This document shows, one piece after another, positions 14,340 through 30,100 of a stretch of 64,000 bases of DNA. This stretch comes from Vanilla planifolia (lineage: Eukaryota > Streptophyta > Magnoliopsida > Asparagales > Orchidaceae), in NCBI GenBank assembly GCA_023846275.1, contig JAIUJO010000161.1, positions 474,558 through 538,557 of the forward strand. The letters are read 5' to 3'. A program made the translations under genes and the position numbers. How positions within the stretch are numbered: the stretch's first letter is position 1; the number at the start of each line of letters is the position of its first letter. The notes below the pieces were generated by a model. It was not told the DNA's origin. It was given only the letters and a program-made list of their open reading frames with translations, and made no database searches.

Positions 14340-17300
14340 TTAATTTTACTCATGCAATACATCAACTTACTTTCACATCATTTTTTTTGGATATGTTGAA
14401 TTGCTATAATTTATCACATTTTCGAATTAATATATATACTTTCATTACTAAATTAATAATTTATTCTTTTTTGTGCTTATTTACTTTGGTAATCAATATT
14501 AAGAGCGTATGAGGTCTATTCAAGATGAAACAAATGTCATTAAACTCATCTTATTGATCACTATCAAACTAAAAATTCATTTTTGTACTTTAAAAAAATT
14601 ATTTTCGAATATTTTGTCAAGTTTCAATAGAAATTTTTCTTTGTAATATATTTTAATGATTGAGGATGCTACACAATATTCCTTAAGTGTCCTCGAGTGC
14701 AACCTTAAATTTGCCCTAGTCTTACTTACCAGGAAGTCTATTGTTTTATTTATATTACTTTTGTTCAAGTTATCTCATTTTTATCATATTTATATTTAAT
14801 TAATAATAAAGTAATATTTTACTTTTATAGAAGTTTATTTAATCTTATGCAACAAAGTAACTCTAAACAATGTTCGATGGAGATCAAACTAACACCAATG
14901 AACTCATATAAAACCATTCCATCAAATTAAATATTCATTTTAATATTTTTAAATATCATTTTAGTAGTTTGAATCCATTATACAAGATTTTAAGTTCATA
15001 CTTGATTTGAAATAAAAAATTTTATGATCCATCACTTTAGTACCATTAAATAAAAATTCTTGTAGAATTTGTGTAGTTTCTATAACTTTTAAACTATAAT
15101 TTGGTTAATTACTATAACACTACAATTCTTATCTCTTGTGACAATTATATACCATTGATTTTGATGTGCTATATTTTTTTGAATTTATCTTATTTTTATT
15201 TTTTTATATTTTTATTAATATCTAAATAATATGCACTTATTTTCTATTTGAATTAACTTTGCGAATTCATATTTACTATAAAAAACTTTGATAGAGAGGA
15301 AGAGAAGGCCATCCAACATGTTTTGATAATTTCTATCCAACATGTTATTGCATAGGGTTTTTGGCACATTTTATCAAGGATTTTGATTCGTACCATATTT
15401 AAAGATAAAAGTTGTTACACTTCAACGTTTTAATAGCTTGCAAACAAACTATCCAATACAATTTATCTTGTTTGTTCAAATTTTTTATTTTCTTTTATTA
15501 TAATGCCATGTAACTCCAAATTTAAGGACAACAGTCCCTTGCATCTTATTGATTCGGTTATATTACTTAACTTGATTTTAACCCTTCTGGCTTTAATATA
15601 TACTAAATTAATTAAAAAAATAAATATATAATACTATTTATTATTTTTAATTTTGTAATTCATTGTAATTAAAAAAATCCAAAAAATATAGAATAAATGC
15701 ACTTGAACTAGTGTTGATGCACTCTATTTATTCAGAAATTGATTTGAATTTTGTTGAACATTTTTTTCTGATTAAGTAAGTTTTGCAAAGGCATTATAAT
15801 TTGAACCAAAATTTTTAATATGATTTTATTATATTACTATCTAAGCTTAGATTTTCTATTATGTGGCATATCAAATCTTTTATTTGGTTAAGTTACATCG
15901 CTTTAATTTATCTCATTTCTACTTTATCACATTTTTACATAATATTAAAATGTATAAATTTGTGTCATTTTAACTTTAAGTCCTATTAACTTAATATTAA
16001 AAAAATAATTTCATGTTATTTGTTCTTATTTAAATTTGTAATTCATCATAATTCTTAATGAGTTTTCTTATTAAGACCTGACAAATGTGATGTGACATCT
16101 CTTGAAAGCTTTGAAAACTTTTTGATTAATGCCTTTACTTCTTGGAATGTATTATTTCTATATAATGTATCCCATTTCATCAAAACGTTTGCCTTCATTT
16201 GGTTATATTACCAAGAAACTCAACTTCTCCCCTCATGTGACCCAAAACATCTCTTTGATTTGCCTAGATCACATTTTCAATTTATCTCATTTCAACCACA
16301 TTTAAAAAACGTATTTAAATTTGAAATAATATCTTGTAATTATTTATTATTTTTTATATGGAAATTTAAAATAATTATAAATGTTGTCAAATTGAGTTTT
16401 CTATATTTTTCAATCATGTTTTTGTTCGATCCCTTTGGTATCATATTATGCAACATCTTATATAGTTTGTATCATTTATTCAAATTTTTTGCATTGTTTT
16501 CGTAATATTACATTGCTTTAATTTATATCATTTTAGGATTAACATATATTTAGTTAATATTAAAATGGTAAATATTTATATTTATTATTATTTAATTTTT
16601 ATTATTCATAATAATACAAAATGAGGTCTAATTAAGATAAAATAAATATTGTTATACACATCATAAAAATTATCTCAATAAATATTAATTTATATATTTT
16701 TACATTTTTTTTGAAAATTTTTTAAAAGTAGTATATGAGATATTTTTATTTGCATTGGGATGAATAATTGAGAATCCCAATCTCTGTTGATGTCATTGAA
16801 TGAATTTACCCTAATAATGTTTTGACAAATGTTTTGTTATGATTGATGTTATATTGCTATGAAACACTAAGTCTCCCCTTTTGTGAGCTTTACATTACAA
16901 TCCTTTTGTTGGTAACAATGCCTAAAATAATATTTTATTATTATTTACTCAAATTTACATTGTTAATTTATGATAATTCGAAAGAAGTCTAACCGATTAC
17001 CAGATAAATGTTATTGGAACTGGTTTCACTTATTTTATAAAAAAAATATTTTTTTTTCATTTTATTAAATATTATTTTTCATAATATTGGCTCACTTTGT
17101 TGAAATTTAGTTTTGTACATTATGTGATGATTGAGTATGTTACTCTTCATTTTCTTAGTTTCTTGAGATATATCTTTGCCGCACAATTTACCTCATTTAT
17201 CAAAATTTTTTGCTTTGATTTAGAAATATTACTTTGAAAATTTAAATCTCTTACTTTTACTTAACCTTGTTTTTGCTATATTGCATTTCATTAATTCATC

Positions 17301-20300
17301 CCATTTCAAATTTAATATATATTTACTTATTGTAACATAATAGCTTGTATTATGCATACGTATTTGCCTTTCTAGTTTGCAAAAAACTCTAAACATAGTC
17401 TGATAAAAATGAAACAAACGACGTTTGAGCCATCCTCACAAACTTTGTCCATTTAAAGGTTCTTTTTTTTATCCACTTTGTAATTTAATTTAATTTGTTC
17501 AATATTTGACAATTGAAAATGTTGCATTAGCTCTCTTTAACATATTTTAATGTTATTTTCTCGTATAATTTATCTCATTTTTTAATTTTTTTTTTATTTG
17601 ATTATATTACAATATAACTCTAAATCTCCTATCGTGTGACTTTTACATTGCCTTTATTTACATATTACATTGCCGTAATTTATCTTCTTTCAACGATAAA
17701 ATATATATATATGATTCATATTAAAATAATATGTTATTATTATTTATATTTATTTACATTCAAAATTATATTAGTTCCAAACAAAGTTTGATAATGATAA
17801 CAAACATCAAAGGGCTCATCTCAACATCCCATATTTAATGAAATATTTAATTTTAAATTTCTTAAACTTTTTATTTTCATAGACCCTTTAAATGCTTTAT
17901 GAGACATTTCAATTCCTACTTGATGTGATGATCTAGGATATAATTTATTTCCTTAGTTTCTTCAGATGAATCTTTTTTATATGATTTATTTTATTTCTTA
18001 AACATTTTTATTTCGAATGCTTATATTACTATAAAATTCTAATTCTCATTCTTTATGACCTTAATATTTGTTTGAATTTGCTATATTACATTAATTTTGT
18101 CATGATTTTTAGTACTATTTGACAATTACATGAAATGAAATTTAATGATTTTATAGTCAATCACCATAATATCTTGAAAGGCTATTTTCTCAAAAAATTT
18201 ATCTCATTCTTTCAAATTTTTTGAAATGATTTTGTTAATTGAAAATATCACATAAACTCCTCTCATGTGATCTTTACATCACATTGACTTAGTTATTTTG
18301 CAACTCATAAATTTATCTCATTGTTTATAAGAAATATTTCATATGAAAATAATGATTTGTTATTATTATTGCATAATTAATTTTATAATTTGTAGTATTT
18401 CCAAATGGATTTCTAATGAGTTGAAGCAAGCGTTATGAGACTTTTTTATGTTAGCTATATCTAATTAAATAATCAATTCCATATTTAAAATTTCTTATTT
18501 CTTAAAGTTTTTTGGAAATTTATGGAGACTATTTGATTCAATCTTATGCAATCATGAATGATGTTTCCTTCAATGTCCTTAATATCATGGAATGTAACAA
18601 TTTTGTAAAATTGATCTCATTTCCTCAAAATGTTTGCTTTTATTTGGTTAAATTACTATGTCATGCAATCTCCACTTCTTGCCCATGCATCACTTTTAAT
18701 TAGTTTCATTATATTGCTTAAATTGACCTTATTTCATCTTTAATGTATATTGAAAAATTTTTGAAATTATAATTTATATTATTATTTCATATTTAATTCG
18801 ATTATTTGTAGTAATTCGCAACATGGCCAATAGTGATAAAGAAAATGTTTTTAGAGTTATCTTAATGTAGTGTATCAAAATAAATATTTATTCTTATATT
18901 TTTAATATTTTATTTCACATTGTTTTGCATACTATTTTAGACATTTTAATTCATAACAAATTTGATAATTGATGAAGTCAAATTGAATTGCTTGATTAGA
19001 TGGGAATGCAACTCTCTAATATAAATTAAGTAATTTTGTTAAATATTTTTCTTTTATTTATTTATACAGCTATATCACTATAAATCTATTCTTATGTATT
19101 TTATCCATTGACTTGATTTATATGTATTCCCTTGCCTTAATTTATGTTATTTCAATTTTAATATATGTTTACCTAATATTAAAATAACATTTAGTTTCTT
19201 AAAACTATTTTTTTCGTATTTTGTAGTGATTCCAAAAAAGGTCCAATCGAAACAAAGCAAACTTCGTTGAACTTGTATCGACGAGCTTTACCATCTAAAT
19301 TATCATTTTTCAAAATTTTTAAATAGTTTATTTTCTTGTCTTTTGTTAACTTTTACTAGTTGTTTCAATTCATTCCTAACCAAATGATCAAAGATGTTGC
19401 ACTCGATCTTCTTAGTGTTATAAAACGAAACTCCACCTTATATTACTATGTAACTCTAAATTTTCACACATTTAATGTCCACATGTCTTTGATTTCTTTA
19501 AAATATATTGTTTCAATTTTTCTCATTTTAATATCAATATATAAATATTCTTATCATTAAAATAACTATTTATTTTTCTTTGTGTTAGTTAGATTGGCAA
19601 TTAACAAAACTTCAAACGAACATTTGATCATATTGAAACAATCATCTTTAGAAATATCACAATGAGCTCCATCTTATTAAATTTTTTATTTTTATATTTT
19701 TGAATAATTTTTTTCCAAGGTTTTGGTATGCCCCTTGAGGTATTTCAATTCATACATAATTTAACGATATGGGATGTCACATTTGATTTTTGATCTATCT
19801 TCAAAAGAAAATTTCTATTATAGTATTGATCATTTCCTCAAATGTTTCACCATGGAATGTTAAATAGTTTGACTCTATTTCTAGTTTATCCAATTAATTA
19901 TTCATTTTAATATTTTTCTACTTTTTATTTTTTTATGATTTTTCTTATTTACATGAGACATTTTAATTCATACTAGATATCACTTAATGATATTTTGCTT
20001 GATCTCTATAGAATCCAATAATATTAAAATTTCCTCTCAAGTGACCTTTAAATCTGATTTAACTTTTTGATTTATTTTACAAAATTTGATCATCTAATTT
20101 TAGCTTATTTTTATAATTATTAACTGCTAAGTAATAGATTATTTTTTAAAATTTTAATTCATAGTAATTGTAAATAAGGTCTGATCGAGAAGAAATAAAT
20201 ACATTTGAGATAACGTGATTACCACCATTTAAAAGAACATCAATTTTTATTATTTTTAATCCTTGTTTTTAACTCAATTTATGAAATATTTTGATTCATG

Positions 20301-21565
20301 CATTGTTTGGCAATCGATAATATTAAATTTGATCTCCTTTCTATCCTACAGTGTATGTTTCTCATACAATTTATCTTATTTCTTTAATTTTTTTCTATAA
20401 ATTTTTTTTGTTCCTTTGAAACTTAAATTGTTGCCTTAGGTGACCTTTACATAGGTTTGATTAACTTATGTCATATCATTTTAACATATCAAATTTTAGG
20501 TTTTTTACCTATTTCTTTAAAATTAAAAAGATAATTTGCCATTATTTATGTTTGTGCACTTTACAAAAATTTAGTAATTATAAATTTTGATTAGTATTGC
20601 CTCAATAAACGTCACAACATTCTTCTTAATGAGCTCTATCCCGTTAAAAAGATATTCTTTTAGAATTTAATTTAACTTTATTTTGATACTTCTTATAACC
20701 ATTTAGTACCTCATTTAATGATCGAGCTTGTTACACTTAAATCTACTTAGCATCTTGGAATGCACCCTTCTAATACAATTTATCACACTTTTTCAAAGTT
20801 TTACTTTTAATCTTGTTATATTACTTTGCAATAAAAACTCTCCACTCTTATGGCCTTGACATGTTTTTTATTTTGTTATATTACAATGCTTGAATTTATG
20901 TCATTTAAACTTTAGTAAGTATTAGAATAATCTTTTATTCTTACTTATATTTATTTATTTTGCTAGTATTTATTGATTCCAAAAATTAAGTATTTGAGGC
21001 TGGACAATTGGACTTGTTCCAAACAGCTTTGCCTAGATATTCATTTTTATGTTATTTCAAAAGTTCTTTCACATGTTCTACAAGAAAGTTTTTTTCAGAT
21101 CTAATTTGATATTCAATGATGTTAATCTAAATCTCATTAGAATATTAGAATACAACTTTTCTATAAATGTTATATCATTTCTTCAAAATTTTTGCTTTGA
21201 TTAGGTTATATATTTATGTAAGTCTAAATCTCCTTGCATTGTCCCTTATATCAGTTTTATTTGGTTATATTATATTACTTGAATTTCTTACTTGTTAGCT
21301 TTAATATTTATGTAATTATTGTCCCGTATTATTTATGTTTAATTATATTAATAATTCATTATAATTCCAAAGGAGGACAATCAAGAGGAAACATACATCA
21401 TTGAGCTTGTCCAAATGTGCTCCATAAATTTAAATATTCCCTTTAATATTTCTAAATATTCTATTTTCTTAGATTTTGGGACATGTTATGAGATATTTTT
21501 GTTCCTTGAAAATTTCATAATTAAGGATGTTAAAGGTGATCTCTTTAGTATCTTTGAATCAAAAT
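14340..21565 (+). repeat. 400-bp satellite, block 3, plus orientation
   Basis: Plus-strand satellite resumes after the gypsy relic. Well-preserved pieces include gaggtctattcaagatgaaa (14,511), gagctctatcc-type anchors near 20,630, gacgagctttacc near 19,280, and repeated aatttatctcattt and ggttatatta words. The copy near 19,280 keeps a CpG in gacgagct, which hints that the ancestral anchor contained CpG. The longest open frame here (16,092-16,505, 137 codons) is rich in Phe, Leu and Ile. It runs across satellite units without a recognisable domain, so I do not treat it as a gene. Confidence 0.8.
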
Positions 21566-21589
21566 TTTATTTATTATGAATTTATAAAA

Positions 21590-24500
21590 TAAATTAGTAA
21601 AAATAATAAATATATGTTGAAGCTATAAAGTGATAAATGAAGATTTATAATACAAGAAAATAAATGTGATGTAAAGACAGGTAAGAGAATGTCTAGGTTT
21701 CATAATAGTATAACAAAAAAATGAAAGAGATAAGATTACTTTAACTTCAAAATTGCACTCCAAAATACTCAAAAGATGGTCTATAATATTCTAAATCATC
21801 AATTCATGCATGAATAAAAATTCTTCATAAAGTGTGCCAAATCATTATGAAAGAAATATTTAAAAAAATATAAAAATAAATATTTAATTTAAATAAGCTC
21901 AACAAGATTAGTCCTATGACTTTTATTTCATCTACAGAGGACCTTTTTTTAATTACAATATGAGGATAAATGTTAAAAGAATAAATAGTAATAAATTAGT
22001 TTTAATAATTAATGGGAGAAGATTTAGAGAAATAATGTTTTTTAAACCAAATAATGTCAAAAAAATGAAGAAATGAGATAAATTTTATTAAAAAGTTAGA
22101 TTCGAAGATACTTAAAAGGCAGAGTGTCGTAATTTAAACCATAAAATTAGGTACAAATCTAGATGTCACTTATGCACAAAAAATACATTGGGAAAAGATA
22201 TTAAAAAATATGAAAACAAACATTTATCTGACAAGTGATCATCAGATGAATACTATTACATTTGTACTATCTCAATCAAAATTTTTTTAGAATTACTACT
22301 GATTTCCAAACAAAATAAGAATAAAGATAATAAATTGATTTTTTAATTAAGAGAAAATTTATATTAAAATTTAACGTCACACTCTTTATCTTCAAGTTAT
22401 TTATGAAAGGCAATTTGTTGTTAAACATGACAAAAACCTAGAAAATAAATTTTTAAAAAAATTAAATTTAATATTTGATTGATAGTCAAAGTCGACATAA
22501 GTCTAACAGAATTTGTTTCATCATAGTTGAACATCATTTAGAATTACTATAAAATACTAAAGCTTAACAAAAATAGTAATAAATTTTTTTTAAGATTAAC
22601 TATATATATACGAAAGTAGAAATGTGATCAACTGAAGATGTAACATAAACAAATGAGACAAATCTAAATAAGCAACAATAAAATCATGGAAAATTCCAAA
22701 AGAAGAATCAGATCAATTAGATGATATCAAAATTACATAAAATTACCAAAGTAAATTAGAATAAGTAAATTAAAATATTATTTTAGCTTTAAAAAATATA
22801 TGTATCAAAATTAAAATAAGTTAAATTGAAACAATGTTATAAAACCAAATGAAAGGCATGAAAATGTTTCATAAGTGCATATTTAGAGTTATATAATAGT
22901 ATATCAAAATAAATGCTAAACTTATAAAAAATGTTAAAAAAATGTACTAGACTATTGCATTTAAACATACTAATAAGATCTATTGTAACATCTTGATTAT
23001 CAAATTATGCATGAATGTAAATGTTTTGTAAATATCGTAGAACCCTAGAATATAAAAGATTTTAATTTAATAAAATTAATATTTAATTAGATAGCAATAT
23101 TTTAGATGAGTTTAGTAAGTTTTTTTTAATTAGGCCATATCCAGAAATACTACAAATTATAAAAATAAAAATAAATATTAATAGTAATGAATTATTAATT
23201 TAATATTATTTAAATATATGTTAAAGCCAAAATTGCCAAATGAAAACATTATAAAAAAATTATGGTGATGTAAGGATCACATGAGAAGGGATTTATGATG
23301 ACATCAAAATATAAACAAATCAAAGTAGAGAATTTTAAATAATAAGATTAATTATCTAGGAACATTGCATTCCAACACATTAAAAACATCGAGCATTTTG
23401 TCCTCAATAATCAAATCATGCATGAATGAAAAAAGTCCTTATAGTATGAGAAAACACAAGAAAAATAATTTTAAAAAATATTAATGAATATATAATTAAA
23501 TAGAGTTCATCAAGACAAGGCCAACGACATTTTGTTTCTCACAATCAAACATGGTATGGAATTAATATTAATTATTGATATAAAAAAATAAAATATAAAG
23601 TATTATTTAATGTCAAACAAAATTAGGTTTCATGCAACACAATAATTTAACCAAATAAATGAAGAAATGCTGATGAAATGAGATAAGTTTCATAAGAAAG
23701 TGACATTAAATGATTCATGAAAGATTTCGTCTACATTTTTTATCATCAAATGAGGTACAAGTTGAAATATCTCTAGATGCACAAAAAATTCATACAAGGA
23801 ATTTAGAAAATTCAAAGTAAATATTTAATTGAAAAGGGCTCGTGAAGACGAGTGCTACAACATTTATTTTGTCTTAATAAGACTTTGTTTGGAATTACTA
23901 TCTATTTTAATCTTAAAAAATATAAATATTAAATAAATTATTTATTTTTGTTTAATTAAATTAATATTTAAACTAAAAATGAGTGAAAGTCATGTGATGT
24001 AATATGCCTTATTAAAAGAAATCAGTTAAAAGAAATAAGATAAATTTAGTGTGAAAATTTTTTTCAGAGATATTGAGTAGCCTGAGGTGACTTCCCTTAC
24101 TACCAAATTAGTTGCAAATAAAACTTTCTTAAAAAAGGAGTAAAAAGTAAAGTAAATAAGAATTTTAAAATGTAAGAATAATTATTTAATGTACAGTGCT
24201 AGTCCTAAAGTCTCATTCAAATATCATTTAGAATTATTATAAACTACTGACATATAAATAAAAAAACAATAGAAAACATTGATTTAAATTTCATTGAACA
24301 TATACTAAAGATGATATTGGATTAATTAAAAACATAATATAACAAGTAAATTAAGATGTAATGACAACACAACAGAAACTTAGAGCTACATTGCAATACA
24401 ACAAAATTATAATAAAACATTAGTAAAAATAAAATAAATTTTACCACAAAGTTATTTTCCAAGATATTAAGCAGATATAGTTTCATGTCCTTTTTCATCA

Positions 24501-24865
24501 GATAAGATGAGTAAAAATGACTCAAAGTATGCAAAAACATAAGAAAATAAAACACTTCAAAAAATAAAATGAATATTAAATTAGATATAACTTGTTTAGA
24601 TAAGTTCAACAGCATTTGTGTTGCCTTGGTTAGGCATCATCATGAATTATGTAAAATTACCAAAAATTGAAGACAATTAAAACTAAATTTTTTTTTTAAA
24701 TTTTAGGTAATTTTATATTAAAATTGAAATAAGTTATTTTTAATCAATATAATATAATAAAACCAAAGAAATCTAAATGTAACATTATAGGACAATTAAA
24801 TCAATAATACATGCAAATCAAAGAGAAAATTTTTAGGTTAGATACATTATATAGGACTCCTAATA
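21590..24865 (-). repeat. 400-bp satellite, block 4, minus orientation
   Basis: The strand switches around 21,565-21,590. Reverse-complement hallmarks follow: gatgtaaagacaggtaagag, aaatgagataaatt and catgcatgaa. Anchor-type sequence occurs near 21,895 (aaataagctcaacaaga), 22,240, 22,490, 23,105, 23,510 (tagagttcatcaagac), 23,840 (gggctcgtgaagacgag) and 24,595. The 23,840 copy keeps two CpGs. The switch back is near 24,865. Confidence 0.75.
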
Positions 24866-24879
24866 AAAATCTCAATTCG

Positions 24880-26670
24880 TAAATAATTTTATAATTGTGA
24901 ATGATACACTTCAACTCCTTAATATCTTGAAATGTTTTATCTTTCTTATAAAATTCATCTCATTTTTCAAAATTCTTTCCTAAATTTTGCTCTTTTGCAA
25001 TGAAACACAAATCCATGCACTCAATATTATCAGCATCATCCAATTGAATATTCTTTTTATATAGTTACCTTTTTATGATTGAGGATGTTGTAGTCAATCA
25101 CCATAGTATCTTGCAATATAGTTTTCCTACACAATTTCTCTTATTTGCTCAATTGTTTTATCTTATTTTATTATGTTATTATGAAAGTCAAGTTTTTTCC
25201 ATTATGTAACCCTTGCATCTCGTTGATTTTGTTATATTATATTTCTTCAATTTCTCATCTCAATTTATTTTTATTAGATATTTAATTAATATTAAAATAT
25301 AAATCGTTGTATATGTGCATATCTATTTAAGTAATCATAAAAATTGAGACCATGGTCTACGAAGAATAACTGTCATTCAACATGCCTTGACATGCACCTA
25401 GTAAATAAAAATTTATTTTAATATTTTTCTCATTTTTAGTAAAAATTTTACAAGGAATTTCAAGTTGTACATGATTTAGAAAATGATGTTATTACACTCG
25501 ATCTCATTTGTATCATAGAATGCAAAATTCCCAAAAACTTTATTTAATTACCCATACATTTTTCCTTTAACTTTGTTGTATTACTATGAACTAAAATTTT
25601 ACATTTATATTACTTTCAAATAGCTTTGATTTGGTTATATTATATTATTTCAATCTATCTTATTTTAGCTTTGTTATATATTTACTTCATATTAAAAATA
25701 ATAATTTGTTACTACCTATGCTTATTTACTTTCTTAATTCATAGTAATTCAAAACAATGTCTGATGATGTTAAGATAAATATCATTGAAGTAATCTGGAT
25801 GAGCTACATCCATGTAGATATTAATTTCTCATTTTAAAAAACACTTTCTAAAATTTTAATAGACCTTATCAACATTTTGCACCTAAATTCATGATTGACT
25901 AAGTTGCACTTGATCTTCTTAGTATCTAGGAATGCAACCTTTCCATAACTTTTATCTCATAATTTCAATATTCCCTTTGAATTCTTTTGTCATATGACAC
26001 AACTCTCACACTCCTCTCATATGACCTTTATATATTTTTTCTTTGGTCATATTATAATATTTGAATTTATTTTATTTTAGATTTAATAAGTTTTAAAATG
26101 ATTATTTATTGTTATTTTCCATTATTTAATTTTTTAATTTGATGTAGTTCCAATTATAGGCTTATATAATTCAATCCATTGGACTTGTTGCAAAGTTCTT
26201 TGGCCAATTAGATATTCAATTGTGCATTGTTTTAATATTTTTTGTAATGCTTCCCTTGAATAGTTTATTCATATCTGACTTAATCATCTATGGCAACACA
26301 TAGAAGTCATTAGTATCAATGAATGCAACTTTCCCACGAAATGTTTCTCATTTCTTTAAAATTTTTTCTTTGATTTGGTTATCTTAATGTGCTAGTCTTA
26401 ATCTATACTCATTTGACTTTGATATCACTTTGAATTATTTTTATTATTTTACTTTTGTTGCTCACATAATATATATATATATAGGTAATTTAAAACTAAC
26501 AATATTTTTATTTTTTATTGAACTTTTCTAATCATACTCCATCCAAATAGACATAAATTTTTATATTTTTCAATATTTTATTTTCCTTTTTTGTACTCTT
26601 TATATGATGCTTCAATTTATAGCTAATTTTGCCATTGAGCTTATTACTTTTGATCTCTATAGTATTTAGG
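24880..26670 (+). repeat. 400-bp satellite, block 5, plus orientation
   Basis: About four units in plus orientation. Recognisable pieces are aatgatacacttcaactcct, catctcgttgattttgttat, gatgagctacatcc (25,798) and gcaactttcccacgaa (26,330). A short (at)n run interrupts the unit near 26,466-26,482. Confidence 0.75.
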
Positions 26671-26679
26671 AATCTCTTT

Positions 26680-26990
26680 TGAAATTATTATGAAATATTA
26701 AATTAAATAAGAAAAAAAATAAATAAAATATTATTTTAATATTAAGTAGATCTATATTAAGGTTGGAATATGATAAATTAAAGTAATATAACATAAAAAA
26801 GGAATGTATTTACAAAATAAGTGAAAATTGAAAGTTTCAAAAAAGTTACAAAAAATAGTGTTAAACATTTGAAGATAATAAGAAGATAAAGCATAATATC
26901 CTAGATTATCAAATCTATGTTGAAACAAAATTTCTCATAAATTCCATCAAAACCTAAGAAAAATAAAAAATTTAAAAATATAATAGTTGT
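26680..26990 (-). repeat. 400-bp satellite, block 6, short minus block
   Basis: A single partial unit in minus orientation between two plus blocks. It has aatattaagtaga, gataaattaaagtaatata, agcataatatcctagatta and accta-gaaaaataaa in the order expected for the reverse complement. It is the shortest inverted block in the window. Confidence 0.65.
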
Positions 26991-27120
26991 GCGATTTTTT
27001 TTGGTAGTTAACTATTTCTAAAATATCTAAAATTATCATGGTTATAAACTATTAAAAAAAATTAGTCTTGTTATAAAGTAGATTATTATATAAAATATCA
27101 CTTTTGCAAAATTAAATAAT
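26991..27120. other. short interval between inverted satellite blocks
   Basis: AT-rich sequence with no clear satellite motif, sitting at the point where the satellite turns from minus to plus. I see no gene and no target-site duplication here. Confidence 0.35.
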
Positions 27121-30100
27121 CGTAAACGAAATGTTTTCAGATATTTTTGTAAAGTTAGGAGATATGTTGATTTGTACAATATTTATGTTTAAGAATGTTA
27201 CAATCGATCACCTTATTATCTTTGAATGCAACTTTTTAGGGTAATATAAATTGGTTCTTCAAAATTTTTTGCTTTGATGTTTTTATACTATAAAGCAACT
27301 TTATTTCTCCTGTCTTGTGGCATTTTAATCTCCTTTATTTGGTTATATTATAATTTTAAATTTATGTTATTTTAGCTTTAAAAATTATTTTCACTTTTTT
27401 AAAATAATAATATATTTTTATTAATCTTACTTTGATAATTTACAGTAATTCAAAAATTTTTTTTATCACGATGAAACAAATGTACATGTATTGATCTTGA
27501 CAAGTTCTTTCCAATTAGATATTTCTTTTTATGTTTTTTTAAATATTTTATTTCATCCATCTTTGGAATGCTTTGTGAGACGTTTCTATTGGTACATTAT
27601 TTGATGATCGAGAATGAAAAATTTGACCTCCTTAATTTCATGTAATCCAAATTTCTTATAATACTTATCTCATTTTTATGATTGTTTTGCTTTTTTTTTT
27701 ATATTAGAGTGAAACTTCAATTATCCTCTCATGTCACTTTTACATTAATTTTATTTTAGTAATATTGAATTACTTCATTTTATCTCACTTAAGGGTTTGC
27801 AAATTTTTTCTTGATAGAAAATGGAACATTCATTTTTTTCTTATTTAATTTAGTAATTTACTATTATAACAAAAGAAGTCCAGTCGAAAGAAAAAAGAAG
27901 TCTTTGAAGTCTTCTTGTTGTGCTCTACTAAATCAAATAAGTTTTATTATATTTTTTTGTGCATTAATTTTTTAGTCTTTGGAGAGTTTTCCAAGGACAT
28001 TTGATTTTTCCCAGATTTGATGATCAAAATTTTTACCCTTTATCCATTAAGTGTATCTTGGAGCATAATTATCACATATAATTTATCTTATTTTTCAAAA
28101 TTTTCAATTATATTTGTAAATACTTCAACAAAACACTAATTTTAATACATCTAGCCATTATGTCACTTTGATTATATTATTTTACATTGTTTCAACTTTC
28201 TTATATTGTTATGAAACTCTAATTCTAATTTTTGTATCCTTTATTTTTTCTCATGAAGATCAGACAAATGTAATTGGATGATTCTGAAATATCCCTATCC
28301 ATTAAAATACTCATTTCTACATTTTGAAATATTTTTTATTTGTGGTTTTTTCATGCATTAAGAGACATTTCGAACCATATGTAATCCGATGATCGAGGAT
28401 TAGATTTGACCAATCAATTTTCTTTGAATATAACTTTCTCATACTATTTACCTTATTTTTTCAAAGTTTTCACTTTGATATTGATATATTACTTTGTAAC
28501 CCCAATTCTCCTCTCATATGATATTTACTTTATTTTGTTGTTTACTTAATTATATTGCATCAATTTATGTCATTTTAGCTTTCTTATGTATTTATTTAAC
28601 ATTAAATTATTATTTATCATTATTTCTCTTATTGACAATTGTAAATTGTAGATATTCCGAAAGAGGTAAGATATGAAAGAACAAACAACTTCAGACACAT
28701 CTCAATGAGCTTCAACTAATTTAATATTCATTTCTATATTTCTAAACATTTTATTTTTTAAGGTTTTAGCATACTTCATGAGAACTTTACTTAACAATAA
28801 AATCATAATTTTTTACTTATTTTTCTTATTTACTATGGCAATTTGCTTTAATTTTGAATGAGGTCTTACTAAGAAAAAATCAAAATCTTTGAACTTGTAT
28901 CGATAAGCTCTGTAAACTTGAGTATCCATTGTTTTTAATTTTTTTTCTTTTTTTTTGACATGATCTACAAGGAATTTTAATTCTTATGTTATTTCACAAT
29001 AAAGGACATTACACTTGATCTTGTTTCTATCTTCGAAGGAATCATTCTCTTATAATTGGCTTCACTTATTATTTTTCACTTTGATTTTGGTCTTTTACTA
29101 TTAAATTCTTATTCTTATTCTTCTCTCATGTAACATTTTCAGTTTTTTTATTTTTTTATACTATATTTTTTTTAATTTATCTCATCTCAGCATTGTTATA
29201 TACTTCTTCAATATTTAATTATAATTTTTTATTACTGTTTCTTATTTAGATTCCAAAGTCTTAGTTTTACAAAGTAGATTTGATAGAGATGACGTAAATG
29301 TCCTTGGGCATGTTTCAATATGCTCTATCCAATGAAACATTTATTTTATATATTTTAAAAAACTTTTTCATTAAATTTTTGCATTTTTTAAAAATCATTT
29401 TATTTTATAATTGATTTGACCATTGAAGATGTTATACGCAATTTCCGTATCGTCATGGAATTCAACTTTCAAGCACAATTTATCATGCTATTTCAAATTG
29501 TTTGCCTTAATTTTGTTATACTACTACAAAACTCGTAATCTTTTATCATACATCATTCACATCTCTTAGATTTGTTTTAATTTTATTTCTATAATTTATC
29601 TCATTTAAACTTTAAAATAAACTTAATTAATATTAAAATAACAATTTATTACTTTTATGCTTATTTATTTTTGTAATTCTCAAAATCTAAAAAAAATGAT
29701 CAATCAAGCTGAAACAAACATTATAGCCTTTTTCTTAACAAGCTATATCTAATTAAATATTCCTATTTATATTTTAAAATATTTTATTTTCTCAAGTTTT
29801 TTATAATTTAAAAGGCATTTTTATTTATGGCACTTTTAACATTTGAGGATGTTGCACTTGATCCCTTAAATCTCTTGGAATGTAACACTTTTTCAAAGCA
29901 ACCCTCATTTCTTTAATTTTTTTATTATATTATTATAGCCATATTGTGTGACATAGCATCGCTCTAGTTAGGTTATATAATAATGCTTCAATTTATCTTA
30001 TTTAATTTTTAATGTTTTTGTTTCTTAAAATTAAAATGATAATACCTTATTATTTATGTTCATTTACTTTTGTAATTCATAATAATTCTATGCATTGTCT

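Noticed and set aside
16092..16505. 137-codon open frame, the longest in the window
   Set aside because: It runs across 400-bp satellite units, is dominated by Phe, Leu, Ile and Ser, and has no recognisable domain.
26464..26482. (at)n run as a distinct microsatellite locus
   Set aside because: It is very short and sits in AT-rich satellite, so it is not worth a separate feature.
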